NCBI RefSeq assembly: GCF_914271545.1
Contig: NZ_CAJZAH010000001.1
Span: 496,001-560,000 of the forward strand
DNA length: 64,000 nucleotides
Reading direction: 5' to 3'
Origin: Cupriavidus respiraculi
Lineage (GTDB): Bacteria; Pseudomonadota; Gammaproteobacteria; Burkholderiales; Burkholderiaceae
In this document: positions 51,460-59,965 of the stretch, piece by piece
Layout: each line of letters opens with the position of its first letter
Numbering within the stretch: the stretch's first letter is position 1
The notes under the pieces: generated by a model
Databases searched by the model: none
Told to the model about the DNA's origin: nothing
Seen by the model: only the letters and a program-made list of their open reading frames with translations
Program-made: the position numbers and the translations under genes

Positions 51460-52994
51460 CCATCCGGTTCGGCGAGCGCCGCATCGACGCCTCCACGCTC
51501 GAGGGAAACGCGGCACGCGCCGCCACCGGCTTTGCCGAACTCGGACTGCGCGCCGGCGATGCGGTCGCCGTGATGCTGCGCAACGACCTTCCCTATCTGG
51601 AACTGATCGTCGCCCTCGATCGCCTCGGAGTGCATCTGGTGGCGATCAACTGGCACTTCCAACTGGAGGAGGCCGGCTTCATCCTGCGCGACAGCGGCGC
51701 GAAGGCGCTGGTCGTCCATGGCGACCTGTTGCCGGGCATCGCCAGCGCAGTGCCCGGCGACATGCCGGTGATCGTCGTGCCGACGCCCGCGGAAATCGTG
51801 GCGGCCTATCGACTGCCCGAAGCGCCGGCGCTTGTGCCGCAGGCCCTGGCTTCCCGGGCGCTGGCGTGGCCCGCCTGGCGCGACAGCTTCGCGCCGTCGG
51901 CGGCCGAACGCGTGCCGGCGGTCGGCAGCATGCTGTACACGTCCGGCACCACCGGGCGGCCCAAGGGCGTCATGCGCCTGCCGGGCACGCCGGCCCAACA
52001 TGCCGGCTCCCTGCGGGTGCGCGCGATCGCCAGCGCAGCGCGTCCGGGCATGCGCTGCGCCGTCGTGGGACCGCTGTACCATGCCGGCCCCAATGCCGCG
52101 GCCCGCGTCGCGCTGGAGCTGGCCGAGGAGATCGTCGTGCTGCCGCGCTTCGACGCCGAGCTGCTGCTCCAGGCGATCGCGCGCCATCGCATCACGCATC
52201 TGTCGCTGGTGCCCATCATGCTGGTGCGCTTGCTCAAGCTACCCGAGGCGGTACGGGTGCGCTACGACGTCTCGTCCCTGGAGAACGTGACGCACGGCGG
52301 CTCGCCGTGTCCGCCGGAGGTGCGGCGCGCGATCATCGCGTGGTGGGGCCCCATCGTCAACGAGACCTATGGCTCCACCGAGGCCGGGCTGGTGACCTTC
52401 GCCACGGCCGCCGACTGGCTTGCCCGGCCCGGCACCGCGGGCCGGCCCTTTCCGGGGACGTCGATCCGCATCCTGGACGAGGCCGGGCGCGAACTCCCGC
52501 CCGGCGAGGTCGGCGAGATCTACGTCGACACGGGCGACAACGCGCTGCCCTTCACCTATCGCCACAATGAGGCCCAGCGCCGCGCCATCGAGCGCGACGG
52601 CTATATCACGAACGGCGATGTTGGCTATCTCGATGCCGACGGCTATCTGTACATCACCGACCGCAAGCGCGACATGATCATCTCCGGCGGCGTCAACATC
52701 TACCCCGCCGAGATCGAACATGCTCTGCTGGCCAACCCGCACGTGGCCGATTGCGCGGTGTTCGGCATTCCCGATCCCGAGTTCGGCGAGGCCGTCGCCG
52801 TCGCCGTGGTGGCCGCCCAGGACGCCGCGCTCGACGCCGCGGCGGTGCGCGACTGGCTGCGCGAACGCGTGGCCGGCTACAAGGTGCCGCGCCACGTGGA
52901 ATTCCATGCATCGTTGCCGCGCGAGAGCATGGGCAAGGTCTTCAAGAACCAGTTGCGCGCGCCGCACTGGGAACGCGTCGGACGCAAGATCTGA
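51444..52994 (+). CDS. AMP-dependent acyl-CoA synthetase
   Basis: A 516-residue ANL-family ligase that activates a carboxylic acid to its CoA thioester. The P-loop is MLYTSGTTGRPKGV (about 162-175), the A5-type motif is ETYGSTEAG (about 310), then TNGDVGYLDADGYLYITDRKRDMIISGGVNIYPAEIE (about 390-425), and the Lys of ESMGKVFKNQLR is the adenylation Lys. It provides the entry step of the CoA pathway here. The substrate may be a terpenoid, aromatic or fatty acid. Confidence 0.92.
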   Translation: MQPNLTIRFGERRIDASTLEGNAARAATGFAELGLRAGDAVAVMLRNDLPYLELIVALDRLGVHLVAINWHFQLEEAGFILRDSGAKALVVHGDLLPGIASAVPGDMPVIVVPTPAEIVAAYRLPEAPALVPQALASRALAWPAWRDSFAPSAAERVPAVGSMLYTSGTTGRPKGVMRLPGTPAQHAGSLRVRAIASAARPGMRCAVVGPLYHAGPNAAARVALELAEEIVVLPRFDAELLLQAIARHRITHLSLVPIMLVRLLKLPEAVRVRYDVSSLENVTHGGSPCPPEVRRAIIAWWGPIVNETYGSTEAGLVTFATAADWLARPGTAGRPFPGTSIRILDEAGRELPPGEVGEIYVDTGDNALPFTYRHNEAQRRAIERDGYITNGDVGYLDADGYLYITDRKRDMIISGGVNIYPAEIEHALLANPHVADCAVFGIPDPEFGEAVAVAVVAAQDAALDAAAVRDWLRERVAGYKVPRHVEFHASLPRESMGKVFKNQLRAPHWERVGRKI

Positions 52995-54205
52995 TGGACG
53001 CCGCGCATACCAGCGTGTTCGATACCGCGCCGGGGCACTTTGCCACGCGCTGGCCCGGCGAGGCGGTATTCGGCGCCGGCTGCGTCGAGCAGCTGCCCCT
53101 ATGGGCGCGGCGCGCCGGCGTCAGGCGCCCGCTGCTGCTGACCGATGCCGGACTGGCAGCCACGGGGCTGCCGGCGCGGGTGGCCCACGCGCTGGGCCGG
53201 GCGGGCATCGCGCCGGTCGCTCACGACGATGTCGCCGCCAATCCCGCGATCTCTCATGTCATGGCCGCCGCGCAGCGCTGGCGCGCGAACGGCTGCGATG
53301 GCCTGATCGCGCTCGGCGGAGGCAGCGTGATCGACGTCGGCAAGGTGCTGTGCGCGCTGCTGTGCAGCGACCTGCCGCTGGGCGAAACGATCGTGCAGGG
53401 CGATGCCGCGCTGACGCGTCCCACACCGCCGTTCGCGGCGGTGCCCACCACCGCGGGCACCGGCAGCGAGAGCACCGTGGCGGCGCTGGTCAAGGACGAG
53501 GCGGGACGCAAGCACGTGCTGCGCAGCCACCGTTGCCGGCCGCAGTGGGTGGCGCTGGACCCGCTGCTTACCTTGACCGTGCCGCGCGCCGTGACGGCCT
53601 GCACGGGCTTCGACGTGCTGATGCACGCGCTGGGCGCGGCCACCAATCGCGCCAGCCATCCGCTGGGCGAGACACTGGCGACCGATGCGCTGCGCCGGGC
53701 CATCGCCGCGTTGCCGGCGGTACTGGCACGGCCGGACGACACGGCGGCGCGCGCCGACATGATGCTGGCCAGCTACCTGGCCGGCGTGGCGATGAGCCTG
53801 CGCGGCGTCGATGGCATCCACGGTCTTTGCACGCCGCTGGAGGCGGTGGTGGACGCGCCGCATGCCCACGTGCTGGCGGTGGTCTGCGAGCCGCTGATGC
53901 GCTTCAACGTGGTGTCCATGACGGCGCGCTACGCCGCCGTCGCGCGGGCCTGCGCCCTCGTGGCGCCCGCCGTGCCGGACACGCTCGCGGCAAGGGCGCT
54001 GATCGAGACCATCTGCGCACTGCGCGACCTGGCGCAACTGCCCCGCTCGCTCGATGCGCTGGGCGTGCTGCCGGCCGACATGACGGGCGTGCACGACGCC
54101 GCCGAAGCCAACGCGTCCGCCCGCCTGAACGGCCGGCCGCTGTCGCGCGACGACATCGTCGCGCTCTATGCGGCCATGCGGCGCCCTCCCAACCTCGTCC
54201 GCTGA
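52994..54205 (+). CDS. Iron-containing alcohol dehydrogenase
   Basis: A 403-residue group III alcohol dehydrogenase. The NAD-binding motif is LIALGGGSVIDVGKV (about 95-109), followed by PTTAGTGSE. Metal ligands are Asp and His in CTGFDVLMHALGAATNRASHPLGE and His residues in GIHGLCTPLEAVVDAPHAH. It starts one base before the end of the ligase gene, so it is coupled. Probably it oxidises the alcohol precursor of the acid activated by the ligase, in partnership with the aldehyde dehydrogenase after it. Confidence 0.91.
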   Translation: MDAAHTSVFDTAPGHFATRWPGEAVFGAGCVEQLPLWARRAGVRRPLLLTDAGLAATGLPARVAHALGRAGIAPVAHDDVAANPAISHVMAAAQRWRANGCDGLIALGGGSVIDVGKVLCALLCSDLPLGETIVQGDAALTRPTPPFAAVPTTAGTGSESTVAALVKDEAGRKHVLRSHRCRPQWVALDPLLTLTVPRAVTACTGFDVLMHALGAATNRASHPLGETLATDALRRAIAALPAVLARPDDTAARADMMLASYLAGVAMSLRGVDGIHGLCTPLEAVVDAPHAHVLAVVCEPLMRFNVVSMTARYAAVARACALVAPAVPDTLAARALIETICALRDLAQLPRSLDALGVLPADMTGVHDAAEANASARLNGRPLSRDDIVALYAAMRRPPNLVR

Positions 54206-54231
54206 CTGCCACCGGTCGGCAGCGGTCATCC

Positions 54232-55719
54232 ATGCATCCTCACACCACCATGCAACCCACTTCCTTGCTGCGCAGCGGCGTCTATCCCCTACTGATCGAT
54301 GGCGAGGAGCGGCTCGCCGCGAGCGGCCGCAGCTTCGCGGTGGGCAATCCCGCCACCGGGCGCACGCTTGCCCATGTCGCCGAAGCCGGCGTCGAGGAAG
54401 TCGATGCCGCCGTGCGCGCCGCACGCCACGCCTTCGACACGCACTGGCGCAAGACGTCCGCCCGCGAGCGCAGCCGGCTGCTGCGCAGGCTCGCGCAGGC
54501 GCTCGATGGCAAGCGGGAACAATTGGCGTGGCTGGAGACCTGGAACGTGGGGCGCCCCATCACCACCACGCGCGCATCGCTGGTCACGATGCTCGACGGC
54601 ATCGACTACGTCGCCGGCGTGGCCCAGGGAATCGGCGGGCAGACGCTCAATGTCGCCGACACCTCGGTGATCAACTTCACGCTGCGCGAGCCCTATGGCG
54701 TGGTGGCGCTGATCCTGCCCTGGAACTACCCGCTGACGCTGACCATCAGCAAGCTGATGCCGGTGCTGGCGGCCGGCAACACCGCGGTGATCAAAGCCTC
54801 GGAAATCACGCCACTGTCCACCGTCGAACTCGGTGCCGCCATTCTGGAGGCGGGCTTTCCGCCGGGCGTGATCAACATCGTCCACGGGCCGGGCGCCACC
54901 ATCGGCCAGGCGCTGGTCGAGCATCCGCTGGTGGAGAAGATTTCGTTCACCGGGGGCACGGCCACCGGCAAGGCGATCTACCGCAGCGCCGCCGAGCGCA
55001 TCAAGCGCGTGACCCTGGAGCTGGGCGGCAAGTCGCCGCTGATCGTCTTCGACGACGCGGACGTCGACGCGGCGGTAGACGTGGCGGTGCAGGACATCAC
55101 GCGCAACACCGGACAGATCTGTATCGCCTGCACCCGGCTGCTGGTCCAGCACGGCATCGCGGACGCCTTCGTGGAAAAGCTGCGCGCCGCCTGCGCCCGC
55201 ATACGCATCGGCTTGCCCGACGATCCCGCCACGCAGATGGGGCCGCTGGTCAGCCGCGCGCAGCTCGAGCGCGTCACCGGCTATCTCGATATCGGCCGCG
55301 ACGAAGGCGCGGGACCGCAGGCGCTGGCCGACCTGGCCGGCCGCCCGGAGTTGCAGGAGGGCTGTTTCGTCGCGCCCACGCTGTTCGCGACCGCCGGCAA
55401 CGCCATGCGCGTGGCGCAGGAGGAAATCTTCGGGCCGGTGCAGGCGCTGATCCGCTTCGGCGACGAGGACGAGGCCGTGCGCCTGGCCAACGACAGCCGC
55501 TTCGGCCTGGCGGGCGTCGTCTATACGCGCGACGCCGGCCGCGCGATGCGGCTATGCCAGGCGCTGCAGATCGGCAACCTCGCGGTGAACAACGCGATCA
55601 AGGCCACCGTCGACGCGCCGTTCGGCGGCTACAAGGAATCGGGCCTGGGCAAGGAGCGCGGCATCGACGCGATCCTCGAGAACACGCAGGTCAAGAACGT
55701 GCGGTTCTCGATGCGCTAG
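54232..55719 (+). CDS. Aldehyde dehydrogenase (NAD(P)-dependent)
   Basis: A 495-residue ALDH. Motifs: ALILPWNYPLTLTISKLMPVLAAGNTAVIKASE, FTGGTATGKAIYRSAA, the catalytic Glu in LELGGKSPLIV and the Cys in NTGQICIACTRLLV. The C-terminal VDAPFGGYKESGLGKERG is typical. It turns the aldehyde produced by the neighbouring alcohol dehydrogenase into an acid for the ligase. The start is either 54232 or 54250 (MQPTSLLRSG); neither has a clear ribosome site. Confidence 0.92.
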   Translation: MHPHTTMQPTSLLRSGVYPLLIDGEERLAASGRSFAVGNPATGRTLAHVAEAGVEEVDAAVRAARHAFDTHWRKTSARERSRLLRRLAQALDGKREQLAWLETWNVGRPITTTRASLVTMLDGIDYVAGVAQGIGGQTLNVADTSVINFTLREPYGVVALILPWNYPLTLTISKLMPVLAAGNTAVIKASEITPLSTVELGAAILEAGFPPGVINIVHGPGATIGQALVEHPLVEKISFTGGTATGKAIYRSAAERIKRVTLELGGKSPLIVFDDADVDAAVDVAVQDITRNTGQICIACTRLLVQHGIADAFVEKLRAACARIRIGLPDDPATQMGPLVSRAQLERVTGYLDIGRDEGAGPQALADLAGRPELQEGCFVAPTLFATAGNAMRVAQEEIFGPVQALIRFGDEDEAVRLANDSRFGLAGVVYTRDAGRAMRLCQALQIGNLAVNNAIKATVDAPFGGYKESGLGKERGIDAILENTQVKNVRFSMR

Positions 55720-55838
55720 GTCTTCGCCGCCTCGCGTGGCGGCGAGAGCGCCGGCGAAGCCATGAACGGCGAAGCCGGAACCGCGAGAAAGACAACGACA
55801 AAAAAAACGACAACCAGAACAACCATGGAGACAACGAC

Positions 55839-56837
55839 ATGACACGCATCGCCGCCTTGCTGGGGGCGCTCGCCCCGGCCACGCTGCTGGCCACCCTCGC
55901 GCTGGCCCTTTCCGCCACGGCACGGGCCGCGCCGCCGACGGACTACCCCAACCGGCCCATCCGGATGATCGTGGGCTTTGCCGCCGGTGGCATCACCGAT
56001 ATCACCGCACGGCAGATCGCCGCGGAGATGGGCGAGCTGCTCGGGCAATCCGTAGTGGTGGACAACCGCACCGGCGCGGGCGGCAACATCGCCACGGCGG
56101 AGCTCGCCCGCGCGAAGCCGGACGGCTACACGCTGATGCTGGCCTCGCCAGGCCAGCTCGTCGTCAATCCGCTGACGCAGAAGTCGCTCGGGTTCGATCC
56201 GAACACCCGCTTCTCGCTGATCAGCCTGGTCAACGAGAGCCCCTTCGTGTTCCTGGTACCCGCGACATCGAAGTTCGGCAGCGTCCAGCAGTTGGTGGAC
56301 TGGGGCAAGCGCCATCCGCGCAAGCTCAGCTTCGCTTCGCCCGGCATCGGCACCACCATGCATATCGCGGGCGAGATGCTGCAGGTGTCCGCGGGCATCG
56401 AGGCCGTGCACGTGCCGTATCGCGGCGGCGCGCAGGCGACCAACGACCTGATCGCGGGCCGTGTGGATTTCATGATCGACAGCCTCGGCTCCGTCGCACA
56501 GGCGGTGCAATCGGGCCAGCTGAAGGTGCTCGCCACCGCGGCGCCGGAGCGCTTGCCCCAGTTTCCGGACCTGCCCACGCTGGCGGAGACCTACCCCAAC
56601 CTGATCGCCTCATCCTGGCTCGGCGTGGTGGCCCCGCCCGGGCTGCCCCCGGATCTCACCGCGGTACTTGCGCGCGCGGTGGAGCGTGCCTCGCGGGCGC
56701 CCCGCTACGTCGAGACGATCGAACGGCGCGGCAGCCGGCTGGCCGCGCCCGGCCCGGCTGCCTTCTCGACGCATCTGGAGAAGGAGCGCGCGCGCGTCGA
56801 GCGCACCATCGTCAAGGCCGGCATCAAGCTGGACTGA
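55839..56837 (+). CDS. Bug/TctC-type periplasmic receptor
   Basis: A 332-residue solute receptor. A long Sec signal ends ATARAAP. Motifs: MIVGFAAGGITDITARQI, GQSVVVDNRTGAGG, PDGYTLMLA and YRGGAQATNDLIAGRVDFMID. The ATG has a tggag site. It is the second receptor of this acyl-CoA set, and intact, unlike the first at 46143, so it may have taken over its role. Confidence 0.93.
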   Translation: MTRIAALLGALAPATLLATLALALSATARAAPPTDYPNRPIRMIVGFAAGGITDITARQIAAEMGELLGQSVVVDNRTGAGGNIATAELARAKPDGYTLMLASPGQLVVNPLTQKSLGFDPNTRFSLISLVNESPFVFLVPATSKFGSVQQLVDWGKRHPRKLSFASPGIGTTMHIAGEMLQVSAGIEAVHVPYRGGAQATNDLIAGRVDFMIDSLGSVAQAVQSGQLKVLATAAPERLPQFPDLPTLAETYPNLIASSWLGVVAPPGLPPDLTAVLARAVERASRAPRYVETIERRGSRLAAPGPAAFSTHLEKERARVERTIVKAGIKLD

Positions 56838-56850
56838 CCGCCTGAGGCGG
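56838..56850 (+). terminator. Small hairpin after Bug receptor
   Basis: CCGCC-TGA-GGCGG begins at the receptor stop codon. The stem is only 5 bp and has no U tract, so it is a weak terminator candidate. The rest of the 280-base interval before the porin shows nothing I can name. Confidence 0.3.
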
Positions 56851-57117
56851 CACGCAAGCTGACGTCCGCCAGCGGATAGCCGCGGCGATCGCGCCGCACC
56901 CCACCCCAACCACCCGAGCCGTTCCTCCGCGGCGCCTGCCGCCCCGTCCCGGGCCAGCGCGCGCAAGGGAGGCGCTCGCCCTTCGCATGGCGATGCTCGC
57001 CCGGCTTTGCCGTGGCCGCCATTCGCCGCGCGGCATCGACGCTTTACCAACAAAGGCCCGGCCAACGCCGGGGGACCGCACTCGTCCCGGGCCGACACAA
57101 CAGGAGAAACGCAGCTC

Positions 57118-58170
57118 ATGAAACCATCGATCGCATGCACGGCCGCGCTGGCCGCCACGGCAGCGCTCGCCGCCACGCCGGCACGCGCCAGCGTCACGCT
57201 CTACGGCGTTGCCGACATCGGCATCGAGTACATCGACCATCTGCCGGAGAGCGGCGACAGCGCAGTGCGCATGCAGGCGGGCAACCTCTCCGGCTCGCGT
57301 TGGGGCCTGCGCGGCGCCGAGGACCTGGGCGGCGGCATGCAGGCGGTGTTCGCGCTGGAAAGCGGTTTCAATCTCGACGACGGGCGCAGCGCGCAGGGCG
57401 GCCGCCTGTTCGGCCGGCAGGCATGGGTCGGCCTGAAGGGGCGCTTCGGCACGCTGACAGCCGGCCGGCACAGCACACCGCTGTACGACATCGGCGCCCA
57501 GTTCGACCCGATGGTCATCGGCCCACGCTATTCCATCGGCGCGCAGGACCCCGGCTTCCAGGCGCGGGCGGACAACTCCCTGAAGTACACCGGCGTGTTG
57601 GGGCCGCTCACCGCCGTCGCGTTCTACAGCTTCGGCGCCGACGGCACGGCCGGCGTCAATGGCGAAGTGCCCGGACACAGCACGGTCGGGCGCGAATACA
57701 GCGGTTCGCTGCGCTATGACGCCGGCCCCGCCGCGCTGGCGGTGGCCTACGACGAGGTCGCGGGCGCGAGCCTTGCAACGGCAGGCGACCGCACGCGGCG
57801 CGCCGCCCTGGTCGGCAGCTACGACATCGGCAGGGTCACCGCCTACGCCGGCTATCGCTATCGCTGGGAAACCCGTGGCGGGGAATCGGCCACCGGCAAC
57901 CTGTACTGGGCTGGCGCAACGTGGCAGCCGCGCGCACCATGGACGTTCAAGGGCGCCGCCTACTATCAGGATTTTCACGGCACGGGGGCCGACCCGTGGC
58001 TGTTCATCCTGTCGGGCGAGTATGCGTTCAGCAAGCGCACGGACGTCTACGTCAACGTGGCCTACGCGTTGAACCGCGGCGATTCCCGGCTTGGCGTCGG
58101 CGGCTTCAACGGCGTCGCCGGCAGCGCCAACCAGCTCGGCGTGGTGGCGTCCATCCGGCACAAGTTCTGA
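57118..58170 (+). CDS. Gram-negative trimeric porin (Burkholderiales type)
   Basis: A 350-residue outer-membrane porin of the Neisseria/Burkholderia 16-strand family. The signal peptide ends ATPARA|S; the mature protein starts SVTLYGVADIGIEYI, contains GSRWGLRGAEDLGGGMQAVFALESGFN and GRQAWVGLKGRFGTLTAGRHSTPLYD (the constriction loop region), and ends in Phe (ASIRHKF), as needed for Bam assembly. It has an aggagaa ribosome site. Likely it admits the substrate of the pathway before it. Confidence 0.94.
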   Translation: MKPSIACTAALAATAALAATPARASVTLYGVADIGIEYIDHLPESGDSAVRMQAGNLSGSRWGLRGAEDLGGGMQAVFALESGFNLDDGRSAQGGRLFGRQAWVGLKGRFGTLTAGRHSTPLYDIGAQFDPMVIGPRYSIGAQDPGFQARADNSLKYTGVLGPLTAVAFYSFGADGTAGVNGEVPGHSTVGREYSGSLRYDAGPAALAVAYDEVAGASLATAGDRTRRAALVGSYDIGRVTAYAGYRYRWETRGGESATGNLYWAGATWQPRAPWTFKGAAYYQDFHGTGADPWLFILSGEYAFSKRTDVYVNVAYALNRGDSRLGVGGFNGVAGSANQLGVVASIRHKF

Positions 58171-58179
58171 CGCGTGCCA

Positions 58180-58207
58180 CCGCAGGCGGCAGCGCCGCCG
58201 CCTGCGG
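58180..58207 (+). terminator. Strong GC hairpin after porin
   Basis: CCGCAGGCGGC and GCCGCCTGCGG form a perfect 11-bp stem around a 6-base loop, ten bases after the porin stop. There is no T run. Confidence 0.5.
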
Positions 58208-58440
58208 CCGCTTCGCAAAGCGACGCCATCTTGGTGCACCTGTGTGCGCCACCCCACAGAAGCGAACCTGCACGGTCAGTATCTTCGATGGCGCAGCGAA
58301 TGCCGGTGCCCATCCTGTCCGTCCGGTTGCATCACGGGATGAGGGAACTGCGTCGATCCGCCACGGAGCATTCGCCTCCACAACGCCACGAATGACATCG
58401 ATACCAGAACAGATTCCCGGGGGGAAGCTGGAGACATGAA

Positions 58441-58791
58441 TTGCATAGCGATGCAATGCCCTGGCTGTGTTCCCTGGCCTATGTCCAGGTGAGCAGCCAC
58501 ACCGCCATTGCGCAAGGCCACGGTGGCCGCGCCGGCCTGGACCTGATTGTCGCGGGCATCCATGGCGGCACCCTGTTCCGGGACCTTCGGCACGTCCTCC
58601 CGCCTGCCTGCCACTTCCGCCTCTTCGACGCGGAAGACGAGCAGGGAAAGCGCGTGGAAGCCGCGTTGCGCAGGGTGATCCACCAACCGGATGCGGACTG
58701 GCAATGGCGGGCCGACGAGGAATGCGCCGGGCTGCGGCTGCTGTCGGTGCTCGCGCACGAGGCGATGCTGCGCGGGTATTGGGAGCTGTAG
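58441..58791 (+). CDS. Hypothetical protein, uncertain
   Basis: A 116-codon frame (MHSDAMPWLCSLAYVQVSSH..., ending HEAMLRGYWEL) that ends 22 bases before the convergent PepSY gene. A helical, acidic middle (RLFDAEDEQGKRVEAALRRV) looks protein-like, but I recognise no family. The start could be MPWLCS, five codons on. Competing frames on the minus strand are less protein-like. Confidence 0.35.
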   Translation: MHSDAMPWLCSLAYVQVSSHTAIAQGHGGRAGLDLIVAGIHGGTLFRDLRHVLPPACHFRLFDAEDEQGKRVEAALRRVIHQPDADWQWRADEECAGLRLLSVLAHEAMLRGYWEL

Positions 58792-58813
58792 CACGGCACG
58801 TGCGCCGTGGCGG

Positions 58814-59926
58814 TCACTGGCGCCGCGAGCCCGCCCGTCGAACCTGCCGTCGCCGCCACCACAGCCACACGCCGGTGCCGCCAATCGCCGCAAGCAGCAG
58901 CCCGCCGACAGCGATGGACACTTCGAGAAGGACGCCGCCCAGCGTGCCCGTGTGCAGCGGGTAGACCACCGCGACAGCGCGCGCCCCGGGATCGAGCTCG
59001 TTCCAGCGGTGGACCGCCAGTACCTCGCCGCTGCGCGGGTGCAGCCACACGGAAGTCAGGCCGTTGGGATGCGGGTCGTCGGGCAGCCGGAAGCGGATGC
59101 GTACCGGACGATGCGGCTGCGCGGGGATCTGGATGTAGCCGATGGGCATGCCGGGCAGCGCGGCCTGCGCATTGGCGATCAGCACGTCGAGCGGCGGGCT
59201 GGCGTGGCTGCCGTGGCTGCCGCCGTTGTCTTTCGGGATGGCTGGGGCCGCTACCGGCACGGCGCCAGCGATGGCGGTGACGACACCGGTCAGCGGGCGC
59301 CACGCCATGTAGGCCCCCGTCGCGACCGAGACCGCGATGAGCAGGCCCGCCACGGCGCCGCCGATCCGGTGCAGGTCGAACAGCGCGCGCATGGTGCCCT
59401 TGCGCAGTTCGATGCGCAACGACGGCGGCCAGCGGCGCGGCCACCAGAGCACCAGTCCGGTCACGAGCAGAAGAAGGTAGGCCAGCGCGGCCCAGGCCAG
59501 GATGGCCTTGCCGGTGTCGCGCAGCCACAGCGAGCTATGCAGCTTGAACAGCGCGTTGGCAAACCCTTCTGTCTCGCCGCGCCGGCCGGTCTCCGCGCCG
59601 GTCGCGGGGTCGAGATAGACCGTGCCGTCCCAGGGTCCGCGCACCAGCACCCACAGCGTGTCGTCGGCCTGGCGCGGCGGGCGCAGCGTAAAGCTCGCCT
59701 TGGGCCCGAACTCGCTGCGCAGGGTGCGCACGATGCCGTCCAGCGGCACCGCCGCGCGTGCGGCATGGGCCGCGGGGGCGATAAACAGCTCGGGATGGAA
59801 CCAGCGATCCAGCGGCTTTGCGGCGACCAGCACGGCCCCCGTCAGCCCCGAGAGAACGAGGATCCAGCCAATGCCCAGCGCCACCCAGCGGTGGACGCGC
59901 AGCCACAGCCGCTGCATTCGTGCCAT
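58814..59926 (-). CDS. PepSY-associated transmembrane protein
   Basis: A 370-residue inner-membrane protein of the PepSY_TM (PiuB-like) family: four membrane helices (about 15-36, 142-163, 190-212 and 330-352) with PepSY-type periplasmic domains between. Motifs: RLWLRVHRWVALGIGWILVLSGLTG, LHSSLWL and FDLHRIGGAVAGLLIA, with His residues often linked to haem or iron reduction. It lies 39 bases after the TonB receptor gene on the same strand; the family is commonly a partner of siderophore receptors, helping release or reduce iron. Confidence 0.9.
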   Translation of the reverse strand: MARMQRLWLRVHRWVALGIGWILVLSGLTGAVLVAAKPLDRWFHPELFIAPAAHAARAAVPLDGIVRTLRSEFGPKASFTLRPPRQADDTLWVLVRGPWDGTVYLDPATGAETGRRGETEGFANALFKLHSSLWLRDTGKAILAWAALAYLLLLVTGLVLWWPRRWPPSLRIELRKGTMRALFDLHRIGGAVAGLLIAVSVATGAYMAWRPLTGVVTAIAGAVPVAAPAIPKDNGGSHGSHASPPLDVLIANAQAALPGMPIGYIQIPAQPHRPVRIRFRLPDDPHPNGLTSVWLHPRSGEVLAVHRWNELDPGARAVAVVYPLHTGTLGGVLLEVSIAVGGLLLAAIGGTGVWLWWRRRQVRRAGSRRQ

Positions 59927-59965
59927 GCGTTGCCCTGCGCCGCCGCGTCCTGGTCGGGTCCGCGG

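Noticed and set aside
49528-51516. A 662-codon minus-strand frame over the SDR and nitronate-monooxygenase genes
   Set aside because: Antisense shadow of two clearly recognisable genes; no motif and atypical composition.
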